A stretch of 18,042 bases of DNA from Dehalococcoidia bacterium UBA5760. Lineage in GTDB: Bacteria > Chloroflexota > Dehalococcoidia > Dehalococcoidales > UBA5760. The stretch spans positions 1-18,042 of the forward strand of contig DIFA01000010.1 of NCBI GenBank assembly GCA_002418895.1, given 5' to 3'. Below the pieces are notes generated by a model. The model was not told where the DNA came from. It saw only the letters and a program-made list of their open reading frames with translations, and searched no databases. The position numbers and the translations under genes were made by a program. Below, piece after piece: positions 1 to 5,584 of the stretch; the stretch's first letter is position 1, and every line of letters begins with the position of its first letter.

Positions 1-23
1 TACTAATGGTCGAGGGCTTGACC
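1..23 (+). rRNA. rrl: 23S ribosomal RNA, 3' end (partial)
   Basis: The first bases match the well-conserved 3' terminus of bacterial 23S rRNA: TACTAAT followed by GGTCGAGGGCTTGACC. In complete genes the final GCTTGACC pairs with the 5' end of the molecule (helix H1), so the mature 3' end should be at about position 23-25. Only the very end of the gene is inside the window. No 5S rRNA-like sequence follows in the next 185 bases before the first protein gene, so 5S must lie elsewhere or upstream of the 23S. Confidence 0.85.
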
Positions 24-60
24 TGCTTCAGAATTGATATTAGTCGATTTAACCGAAAGT

Positions 61-93
61 AAAGAGGGCTCAGGTATGGAATCTGGGCTCTTT
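61..93 (+). terminator. Possible rRNA terminator or processing hairpin
   Basis: AAAGAG (61-66) pairs with CTCTTT (88-93), and CTCAG (69-73) pairs with CTGGG (83-87, one G-U pair). This gives an 11-bp stem with a GG bulge and a 9-nt loop. The run of T after it is short (TTTATGTTTG), so this is at best a weak intrinsic terminator. It sits in the right place to end or process the rRNA transcript. Confidence 0.35.
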
Positions 94-143
94 ATGTTTG
101 TCCAAGGTCCGGAATCAGTAATGCCAAAAAGAAATAAGCACGC

Positions 144-174
144 TTGACATCAGGTATGCAACTCAGCTTATAAT
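144..174 (+). promoter_or_regulatory. Sigma-70 promoter for yceD-rpmF-fabK-fabD(-nusB)
   Basis: There is a perfect -35 box TTGACA at 144-149 and a perfect -10 box TATAAT at 169-174. The spacing is 19 bp, or 18 if TTATAA is used, which is longer than the ideal 17. Transcription would start near 181, about 28 nt before the yceD start codon. The long spacing together with the palindrome over the -10 box suggests a regulated promoter. Confidence 0.6.
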
Positions 175-183
175 AAGCTGAGT
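161..183. promoter_or_regulatory. Near-perfect palindrome overlapping the -10 box (candidate operator)
   Basis: The half-site ACTCAGCTTAT is followed by one central A and its exact reverse complement ATAAGCTGAGT, giving 11 bp on each arm. The TATAAT -10 hexamer lies across the centre, so a dimeric protein bound here would block RNA polymerase. No T-rich tail follows, which argues against a terminator. The half-site does not resemble the FapR or FabT sites I know from other fatty-acid operons, so the regulator is unknown. Confidence 0.6.
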
Positions 184-208
184 TTGGTTCGGGTGGAGGT
201 CGGATGTA

Positions 209-670
209 ATGCAGACCAACGTATCCGGGCTGCTTAAATCATCCATCGGGGCAACACGAAATTACAGGGTAAGTGATACCGTTAATATCTCCGGTAGTGA
301 CAGCTTGGTTCAGGGTGATGTTTCCCTGGTACGCACCAACCGGGGCATCATGGTTAAGGCAACACTACATACCGGGGTTGAGGTCGGTTGCGGTCGCTGC
401 TTGAATTTGTTTCGTGCTCCGCTGACACTGGAAATTGAAGAGGAGTATTTCCCCGTCATCAACATAGATAGCGGGATTCCGCAGTCTCTACCTGATGAAC
501 CGGGGTGTTTTACTATCAACGGACAGCATATTCTTGACCTGACCGAAGCGGTGCGCCAATATGCTCTGCTGGCTGTCCCGATGAAACTGCTCTGTCGTGA
601 GGACTGTGCCGGGTTATGTCCGACCTGTGGTCACGACCTGAATAAGGGACCCTGCCAATGTTCATCTTAA
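209..670 (+). CDS. yceD: YceD/DUF177 family protein (23S rRNA accumulation protein)
   Basis: This 153-residue protein belongs to the DUF177/YceD family, whose members support 23S rRNA accumulation or large-subunit assembly and usually sit just upstream of rpmF, as here. The family CxRC motif is present at C61-C64. The C-terminal tail is cysteine-rich (C129, C133, C137, C140, C149, C151) and looks like a metal-binding knuckle. The start is chosen because GGAGGT (195-200) lies 8 nt before ATG 209. Another ATG at 204 is immediately followed by TAA and cannot be used. It is the first gene after the 23S rRNA end and after a palindrome-bearing promoter. The exact biochemical role of the family is still not settled. 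Confidence 0.85.
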   Translation: MQTNVSGLLKSSIGATRNYRVSDTVNISGSDSLVQGDVSLVRTNRGIMVKATLHTGVEVGCGRCLNLFRAPLTLEIEEEYFPVINIDSGIPQSLPDEPGCFTINGQHILDLTEAVRQYALLAVPMKLLCREDCAGLCPTCGHDLNKGPCQCSS

Positions 671-757
671 GAGATAGAGCACCGCTAGTCCGGACTGGGC
701 AACCAATTCTCGGTTAGTGATGACTCGGTAGTGAAAAGGAAAGGAACAAGGTAGATT

Positions 758-961
758 ATGGGAGCTTTACCAAAACGGAAATACGCCAAGGCGCGTCAGG
801 GTAAAAGACGGGTCAATCTCAAGCTGCTACCTGTAACTCAATTAAGTTCTTGTTCTCAATGCAACAGCCCCAAACTGTCCCACCGTGTTTGCCCTACCTG
901 CGGCACCTACGACGGCAGAGAAGTCATTGAGATCAAGAGCCCGCAAAAGAAAACTGGTTAA
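758..961 (+). CDS. rpmF: 50S ribosomal protein L32
   Basis: This is a 67-residue basic protein. The N-terminus MGALPKRKYAKARQGKRR is typical of bacterial L32, followed by a zinc-ribbon with C32-x2-C35 and C45-x2-C48 (the C+ form of L32, likely to bind zinc). It is slightly longer than the usual 56-60 residues because of a short lysine-rich tail. The purine-rich AAGGAAAGGAAC stretch upstream acts as a ribosome binding site. It lies 87 bp after yceD, keeping the widely conserved yceD-rpmF pair, and 14 bp before fabK. L32 is part of the large ribosomal subunit near the peptidyl transferase centre. Confidence 0.95.
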   Translation: MGALPKRKYAKARQGKRRVNLKLLPVTQLSSCSQCNSPKLSHRVCPTCGTYDGREVIEIKSPQKKTG

Positions 962-975
962 GGGAGAACTACTTT

Positions 976-1926
976 ATGATTAAAACCGACATTTGCGATC
1001 TCCTCGGTATTGAGTACCCGATTATTCAGGGGGGAATGGCCCACCTTGCTACAGCCGAGCTGGCTGCAGCCGTTTCAAATGCCGGTGGGTTAGGTATTAT
1101 CGGCGGCGGCGCTCCAGAACCGGAGTGGGTCAGGGAACAGATACGCCTGACTAAACAGAAAACGGATAAACCGTTTGGAGCGAATATCGTTCTGATAGCC
1201 GCCAAAGCGGAGGAGATTATCAAGGTAATTCTGGAAGAGAAGGTAGCGGTAGTAACTACCGGCGCCAGTAATCCCGGACCCTATATCCCCAGATTCAAGG
1301 AAGCCGGGATAAGGGTAATGCCGGTAGTGGCCAGTGTTTCTCTGGCCAGACGGCTGCAACGAGCCGGCGTCGACGCTTTCGTGGCTGAAGGGATGGAATC
1401 GGGAGGAGAGACAGGGCAGACAACCACGATGGCCTTGGTACCCCAGGTAGTCGACGCAGTCCAGCTACCGGTAGTGGCGGCCGGAGGGTTTGCCGACGGA
1501 CGAGGTCTGGCAGCCGCTCTAGCACTCGGTGCTCAGGGTATTCAGATGGGAACCCGCTTTGTCTGCAGCGAGGAATGTATCGCTCACCCCAACTACAAAA
1601 AGGCGATCGTCGACGCCAGTGACCGCTCCACAGTCCTTTCCGGTCAGAGCACCGGCTACCCCTTGCGTGCTCTGGAGAACAAGTTCACACGGGAGTTCAT
1701 GGACAAGGAGAGCGCCGGTATTCCGATAGAAGAGCTGTTCCAGCTCGGTGTCGGTAAGATGCGACAGGGCATGATTAATGGTGATATCGAAGGGGGTACC
1801 CTTCTGGCAGGACAGATTTGCGGTATGATAAATGAAATCAAGCCGGTCAAGACTATCATTGAAGAAATAGTCCGCGAGGCCGAGGCGATAATAACACGTC
1901 TCAATAATTCTACGAAGGGCGGCTAA
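976..1926 (+). CDS. fabK: Enoyl-ACP reductase II (FMN-dependent, FabK-type)
   Basis: This 316-residue TIM-barrel flavoprotein closely follows FabK of Streptococcus pneumoniae along its length. It has GIEYPIIQGGMA near the N-terminus, GGLGIIGGG at 37-45, VTTGASNPG near 93-101, an FMN-phosphate loop AAGGFADGRG and QMGTRF. FabK reduces trans-2-enoyl-ACP to acyl-ACP, the last step of each fatty-acid elongation cycle. The family also includes nitronate monooxygenases, but fabD downstream favours FabK. One oddity: the family motif EAGGHxG (His144 in S. pneumoniae FabK) reads ESGGETG here, so the histidine is Glu145. GGGAG (962-966) precedes the ATG. Confidence 0.85.
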   Translation: MIKTDICDLLGIEYPIIQGGMAHLATAELAAAVSNAGGLGIIGGGAPEPEWVREQIRLTKQKTDKPFGANIVLIAAKAEEIIKVILEEKVAVVTTGASNPGPYIPRFKEAGIRVMPVVASVSLARRLQRAGVDAFVAEGMESGGETGQTTTMALVPQVVDAVQLPVVAAGGFADGRGLAAALALGAQGIQMGTRFVCSEECIAHPNYKKAIVDASDRSTVLSGQSTGYPLRALENKFTREFMDKESAGIPIEELFQLGVGKMRQGMINGDIEGGTLLAGQICGMINEIKPVKTIIEEIVREAEAIITRLNNSTKGG

Positions 1927-1936
1927 ACTCAATATT

Positions 1937-2857
1937 ATGAAGGTAGCCCATGTCTTCCCGGGACAAGGTTCTCAGAAGGTAGGTATGGGGCGTGATCTCC
2001 ACGACAATTTCCCTTCCGCCAGGGCAATCTTCGAGCAGGCCGATGAGGCCCTGGGCTTTCCTCTGTCACGGCTGTGCTTCGAGGGTCCGGAAGAAGAACT
2101 TCGCTTAACGATAAATGCTCAACCGGCGCTACTGACAACCAGCTATGCCTGCCTACAGGCTGTCCGCGACGTGAAAAACAACGGGCTGCCTCCGGCAGCA
2201 TTTGTTGCCGGTCACAGCCTGGGTGAGTATACCGCGCTGGCAGCCGCCGGGGTACTCGATTTCGCCACCGCCGTCTATCTGGCTCGAGAGAGGGGACGAC
2301 TGATGTATCAAGCCGGGCTGCTTCAACCGGGTGGTATGGTAGCAATAATCGGGTTCGACGAAGCACCACTGGCAGAAGTTTGTGATGAGACCGGTACCTG
2401 GCTGGCTAACATTAACTGTCCGAATCAGATGGTCATCAGCGGGGCGGCGGAAAACCTGGCCAAAGCTGCAGAGTTAGCCAAATCCAGAGGAGCCAGGCGT
2501 GCTATTCCATTACCCGTAAGCGGCGCCTTTCATACACCGCTGATGCAGCAGGCAGCCCAGGGCATGTCCGAAATAATAGCTAACATCTCTTTCCGTGAGC
2601 CAATTATCCCTATTGTGGCCAATACTACGGCTGAGCCGATGACTACCGCCGAGCAGATCAAGGAGGAGCTACTCAGACAGCTATGCAATAGTGTTCAGTG
2701 GCAACGCTCCGTCGAATACATAATAGCAGGTGGTATCTCCACCTTCATCGAGATAGGCCCTGGAGAGGTGCTCAGCGGACTGATTAAAAGAATAGATAGT
2801 GATGCTGAGACCATCAATATAGGCGATGCACAAGCCATTAATAGCCTCGCTGATTGA
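1937..2857 (+). CDS. fabD: Malonyl-CoA:ACP transacylase
   Basis: This 306-residue protein matches the full length of FabD, which loads malonyl groups from malonyl-CoA onto acyl carrier protein to supply the extender for fatty-acid synthesis. The N-terminal FPGQGSQ motif supplies the oxyanion-hole Gln10. The nucleophile elbow GHSLGEY has catalytic Ser94. Arg119, which holds the malonyl carboxylate, and His199 (in GAFHTPLM) complete the active site. It starts 10 bp after fabK, so the two are translated from one transcript. The usual partners plsX, fabG and acpP are not next to it. Confidence 0.95.
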   Translation: MKVAHVFPGQGSQKVGMGRDLHDNFPSARAIFEQADEALGFPLSRLCFEGPEEELRLTINAQPALLTTSYACLQAVRDVKNNGLPPAAFVAGHSLGEYTALAAAGVLDFATAVYLARERGRLMYQAGLLQPGGMVAIIGFDEAPLAEVCDETGTWLANINCPNQMVISGAAENLAKAAELAKSRGARRAIPLPVSGAFHTPLMQQAAQGMSEIIANISFREPIIPIVANTTAEPMTTAEQIKEELLRQLCNSVQWQRSVEYIIAGGISTFIEIGPGEVLSGLIKRIDSDAETINIGDAQAINSLAD

Positions 2858-2931
2858 ATAGATTTCGGCCCATCAATCTCGTTACTAGCTTCAGGTATCG
2901 CCGCAGCATCAGCTCGGGCTAGGGGGTAATC

Positions 2932-3342
2932 ATGTCGGGGGCACGGCGAAAAGCAAGAATGCTGGCTCTCCAGGCACTTTATGAAGCTGATTCCGCAGGA
3001 CATAAAGCAGAACAGGCGATAGTTCATCTCCTGGAAAATGCGAGGCTAAGTGAAGATAATAACACCTTTGCCTGTCGACTGGTCAGCGGAGTCATGAGCA
3101 ACAAGAAGGAAATCGACCACAATATTCAACACTTTGCTCCCGCCTGGCCGCTGGAACAAATACCCTTGGTCGACCGGAATATCCTGAGGATGGCAATATT
3201 CGAGATGCTGTTCGACGATGAGGTACCGATTAAGGTAGCGGTAAATGAGGCGGTGGAGCTAGCCAAGGAATTCGGCAGCGATAGTTCCCCACGGTTCATC
3301 AACGGAGTCCTGGGCTCAGTCAGCACTCTCACCAGCAGGTAA
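2932..3342 (+). CDS. nusB: Transcription antitermination factor NusB
   Basis: This 136-residue all-helical protein shows the typical NusB pattern: an N-terminal ARRKARMLALQALYEAD helix, a central VDRNILRMAIFEML segment, and IKVAVNEAVELAKEFG followed by FINGVLG near the C-terminus. NusB binds boxA RNA with NusE (S10) to keep RNA polymerase processive through rRNA operons. AGGGGG lies shortly before ATG 2932. It follows fabD after a 74-bp gap in the same direction and is probably co-transcribed, so a transcript starting with yceD and rpmF would end with an rRNA-synthesis factor. Convergent with the radical SAM gene. Confidence 0.92.
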   Translation: MSGARRKARMLALQALYEADSAGHKAEQAIVHLLENARLSEDNNTFACRLVSGVMSNKKEIDHNIQHFAPAWPLEQIPLVDRNILRMAIFEMLFDDEVPIKVAVNEAVELAKEFGSDSSPRFINGVLGSVSTLTSR

Positions 3343-3408
3343 AGGAACCGGCATTTTAACCGCGCTGACCCGGTGTCCCGCAGATTCACACAGCTCAGCC
3401 GGGCTAGC

Positions 3409-3420
3409 CTGATGCATCAG
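3409..3420. repeat. 12-bp perfect palindrome between convergent genes
   Basis: CTGATGCATCAG is a perfect palindrome located between the 3' ends of nusB and the radical SAM gene. It could form a short cruciform or be a protein site, but it has no T-tract on either side, so I do not call it a terminator. Confidence 0.3.
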
Positions 3421-3423
3421 TGC

Positions 3424-4980
3424 TTAAAGGGACCTGCCGTCCAATACCTCTAGCTGCCGGGCCAGCAGGGTGTCATCAATCTGTATCTTACTGACCTTCT
3501 CGTAGACCTTACGGAAGTGAAAACCCTGGGCAGCCAGTGTTATCGAAAGCCCGAGAAGCCTCGGATATTTCAGCAGTGTGGTAAATATCAGCCTCCAGTA
3601 GTGCATCCTGGCTCCATCCTTAACACCCAGAACCAGAGCAGATTTGATCATGCTTACTATGTGATGAACTTTGAGCCTGGACCGAGAGCCTAAGTTACCA
3701 TTAGGCCGGTACTCCTGAAAGAACGTCTGGATCCGATCATAATACTGCTTGGGGGAGTAGATCGTATGCAGGATTTGCTTGTAGCCATTAACCAGAACAT
3801 CATACCTCATTTTAGGTATGAAGTTAGTGGTACCATCGGTGTTATCGCCGTTACCTCCCGGCAGGACACGGTTTTCCTTGATCAGACGATGCCAAAGTTT
3901 CGTCTTAGGAGGAGCATTGAGCAAGCCTACCATAGCGGTAACGATGCCGCTATTCTGGATGAAATTGATCTGGCTCTTGAAGATCGAGACCGGATCGCTA
4001 TCAAAACCGACGATAAAACCTCCCATTACTTCAAAACCATAGTTCTGCAGCCTCTTCACAGAAGCTATCAGGTCGCGATTCTTGTTGGTGAACTTATGAC
4101 ACTCGGTCAGGCTATCCTCATTCGGGCTTTCGATGCCGACAAATACCCGGGTAAAGCCGCTATCGGACATCAACTGCATCAACTCGTCGTCATCGGCAAG
4201 GTTAACCGATGCTTCGGTAAGAAACCGGAAAGGATAACCTTTGGCCTTCTGCCACTCAATTATGGTCGGCATGATTTCTGACTTAAGCTTCTTCCTGTTT
4301 CCGATAAAATTATCATCAACAATAAAGATGGTACCCCGGTAGCCCTGGGCATATATCGCTTCCAGCTCCCCAATTATCTGGGCTTGGGTCTTGGTACGGG
4401 GCTTATGCCCGTCCATAACGACAATATCGCAGAACTCGCAATCGAACGGACAACCGCGACAGTACTGGATAGTAACCTGCGCATATTTCTTAAGGTTAAC
4501 CAGCGAGAAGAGGGGTATGGGAGTCTTATGTACATCAGCCTTCTCATCAGACCTGTAGACGTGCTGGGGGCAGCCCTTTTCCAGATCTGCCAGGAAGAGA
4601 GGCAGAGTAACCTCCGCTTCATTGAGTATGATATGGTCGATTTCACTAAAATCAAATAACCCGTATCCGGTAGTATAGAAGGGCCCACCGGCCACAACTC
4701 GAGTATTGAAGCTCTTGCAGCGCTTAACGACCTCCTGGGCAGACCTTTGCTGTACCACCATAGCGCTGATAAAGACGTAATCAGCCCACCTGATGTCCTT
4801 ATCGGTCAGTTTGTTTACATTCATGTCGACAAATTTTTTCTCCCAATCGCCGGGGAGCATGGCAGCGACAGTCAACGGGCCCAGAGGCGTATTTAATGCC
4901 TTCCTCGGGCCTAACTTCAAAGCATGCTTAAAGCTCCAGAAGGTATCTGGATACTGTGGATAAACTAGAAGTATTTTCAA
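3424..4980 (-). CDS. B12-binding-domain radical SAM protein with DUF4070 tail (HpnP-like)
   Basis: This 518-residue protein has three parts. Residues 1-140 resemble a cobalamin-binding Rossmann domain (MKILLVYPQ, TPLGPLTVAA); the usual DxHxxG cobalt-ligand motif is absent and D52-x-N54 stands in its place. Residues 170-370 are a radical SAM core with the cluster-binding C177-x3-C181-x2-C184. The tail after ~390 resembles DUF4070 (RPNGNLGSRSRLK). This architecture is that of HpnP, the hopanoid C-2 methylase, and related B12-dependent methylases, about the same length. The substrate cannot be read from the sequence and no hopanoid gene is nearby. The start is TTG with AAGGAG 7 nt upstream. Confidence 0.8.
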   Translation of the reverse strand: MKILLVYPQYPDTFWSFKHALKLGPRKALNTPLGPLTVAAMLPGDWEKKFVDMNVNKLTDKDIRWADYVFISAMVVQQRSAQEVVKRCKSFNTRVVAGGPFYTTGYGLFDFSEIDHIILNEAEVTLPLFLADLEKGCPQHVYRSDEKADVHKTPIPLFSLVNLKKYAQVTIQYCRGCPFDCEFCDIVVMDGHKPRTKTQAQIIGELEAIYAQGYRGTIFIVDDNFIGNRKKLKSEIMPTIIEWQKAKGYPFRFLTEASVNLADDDELMQLMSDSGFTRVFVGIESPNEDSLTECHKFTNKNRDLIASVKRLQNYGFEVMGGFIVGFDSDPVSIFKSQINFIQNSGIVTAMVGLLNAPPKTKLWHRLIKENRVLPGGNGDNTDGTTNFIPKMRYDVLVNGYKQILHTIYSPKQYYDRIQTFFQEYRPNGNLGSRSRLKVHHIVSMIKSALVLGVKDGARMHYWRLIFTTLLKYPRLLGLSITLAAQGFHFRKVYEKVSKIQIDDTLLARQLEVLDGRSL

Positions 4981-4998
4981 ATTACCGCTCCTTTTGCG

Positions 4999-5021
4999 TT
5001 TGAACTTTTCTATAGTTCAAA
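4999..5021 (-). repeat. 7-bp inverted repeat in the radical SAM leader
   Basis: TTTGAAC and GTTCAAA are perfect reverse complements separated by 9 bp. They cover roughly +1 to +22 of the predicted radical SAM transcript and end 6 nt before its Shine-Dalgarno. The element could be an operator for a dimeric repressor or a leader hairpin that affects ribosome access. Confidence 0.45.
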
Positions 5022-5026
5022 TTCCT

Positions 5027-5055
5027 AGCATAAACGCTTCCAAAGCGAAAGTCAA
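5027..5055 (-). promoter_or_regulatory. Promoter for the radical SAM gene
   Basis: On the minus strand a -35 box TTGACT (5055-5050) and a -10 box TATGCT (5032-5027) are exactly 17 bp apart. Transcription would start near 5020, about 40 nt before the TTG start codon. The spacer contains a small inverted repeat, CGCTT-TGG-AAGCG. So this gene can be expressed independently of the small gene upstream of it. Confidence 0.55.
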
Positions 5056-5116
5056 ATATCATACTGCAGACAGCATTGCTGCCAGGGATAATTCAACGAA
5101 CGGGCTACACCCTCTA

Positions 5117-5347
5117 TTATTTAGTCGGTTTCGTACTACCCATGACAGCGATATCAACGGACTTCCCACAGTGAGGACAGGTTACATTAATAATCAGCGG
5201 CTGATTCATTACGCGTTCCACAACCGCGCTAACCACCGAGTCGATATTATCCAAACGCTGGTCTATCATATCAAGCTGCCGCTCAATATCCTTAGCGTCC
5301 AGCATATGCTCCTGACCCAACACCTTAGGTCTATGCTTCTCCGCCAA
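5117..5347 (-). CDS. Small coiled-coil protein with one CPHCG motif (unknown function)
   Basis: I do not recognise this 76-residue protein. Residues 17-47 look like an amphipathic helix with spaced Ile, Leu, Met and Val that could form a coiled coil. A short beta-like stretch LIINV and a single CPHCG motif (C57, C60) follow. One CxxC pair gives only half a zinc site, so a dimer sharing one metal ion or a redox role is possible. Reality as a gene is supported by a consensus promoter (5405-5377) and an AGGAGG Shine-Dalgarno (5357-5352) 4 nt before the TTG start. The downstream radical SAM gene is 136 bp away with its own promoter. Confidence 0.65.
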   Translation of the reverse strand: MAEKHRPKVLGQEHMLDAKDIERQLDMIDQRLDNIDSVVSAVVERVMNQPLIINVTCPHCGKSVDIAVMGSTKPTK

Positions 5348-5376
5348 AGCCCCTCCTGACAGATATTATCAGGTTT

Positions 5377-5405
5377 ATTATAGGTAACCAGCAGTAATGT
5401 GTCAA
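5377..5405 (-). promoter_or_regulatory. Consensus sigma-70 promoter for the 76-aa gene
   Basis: On the minus strand TTGACA (5405-5400) and TATAAT (5382-5377) both match consensus exactly with the ideal 17-bp spacer. The start point would be near 5370, leaving a leader of ~22 nt that holds just the Shine-Dalgarno. This is one of the strongest-looking promoters in the window. Confidence 0.75.
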
Positions 5406-5459
5406 AGTATTACCTCTAATCTAATATGGCATAGTAATTTCATATGGTTGTTTCACCGG

Positions 5460-5475
5460 AAGTTAGTAAGTTAGT
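5460..5475. repeat. Tandem 8-bp direct repeat next to the glycerate kinase -35 box
   Basis: AAGTTAGT occurs twice head to tail, ending one base before the -35 hexamer of the glycerate kinase promoter. Direct repeats in this position are typical of activator binding sites, but chance duplication is possible. Confidence 0.35.
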
Positions 5476-5476
5476 G

Positions 5477-5504
5477 TTGACAGTCAGGGGAAATGAACTA
5501 TAAT
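5477..5504 (+). promoter_or_regulatory. Promoter for glycerate kinase
   Basis: TTGACA (5477-5482) and TATAAT (5499-5504) both match the sigma-70 consensus, with a 16-bp spacer. The predicted start is near 5511, about 75 nt before the preferred ATG. It is divergent from the promoter of the 76-aa gene, the two -35 boxes being ~70 bp apart. Confidence 0.7.
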
Positions 5505-5584
5505 AAGTAGATTTATCATACCCGGTATCCAGATACTCATAGGATGGCCCCGTGGCATGGAGACGCTATCGGAACAGTGATGTC

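Noticed and set aside
24..208. 5S rRNA gene expected after the 23S
   Set aside because: No conserved 5S segments (such as CCGAAC or the paired ends) could be found in this stretch.
687..696. Palindrome AGTCCGGACT between yceD and rpmF
   Set aside because: Only 10 bp, with no promoter elements around it; such palindromes are common by chance.
3766..4281. 171-aa plus-strand ORF opposite the radical SAM gene
   Set aside because: It lies fully inside the well-supported minus-strand gene, has no recognisable domain and reflects the codon bias of the opposite strand.
5069..5083. Small hairpin between the 76-aa gene and the radical SAM gene as terminator
   Set aside because: About six base pairs with a G-U pair and no T-tract on the minus strand.
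4994..5359. 121-aa plus-strand ORF over the intergenic region and the 76-aa gene
   Set aside because: No Shine-Dalgarno or promoter in the right place, no recognisable motif, and the opposite strand has a consensus promoter and ribosome site for the 76-aa gene.
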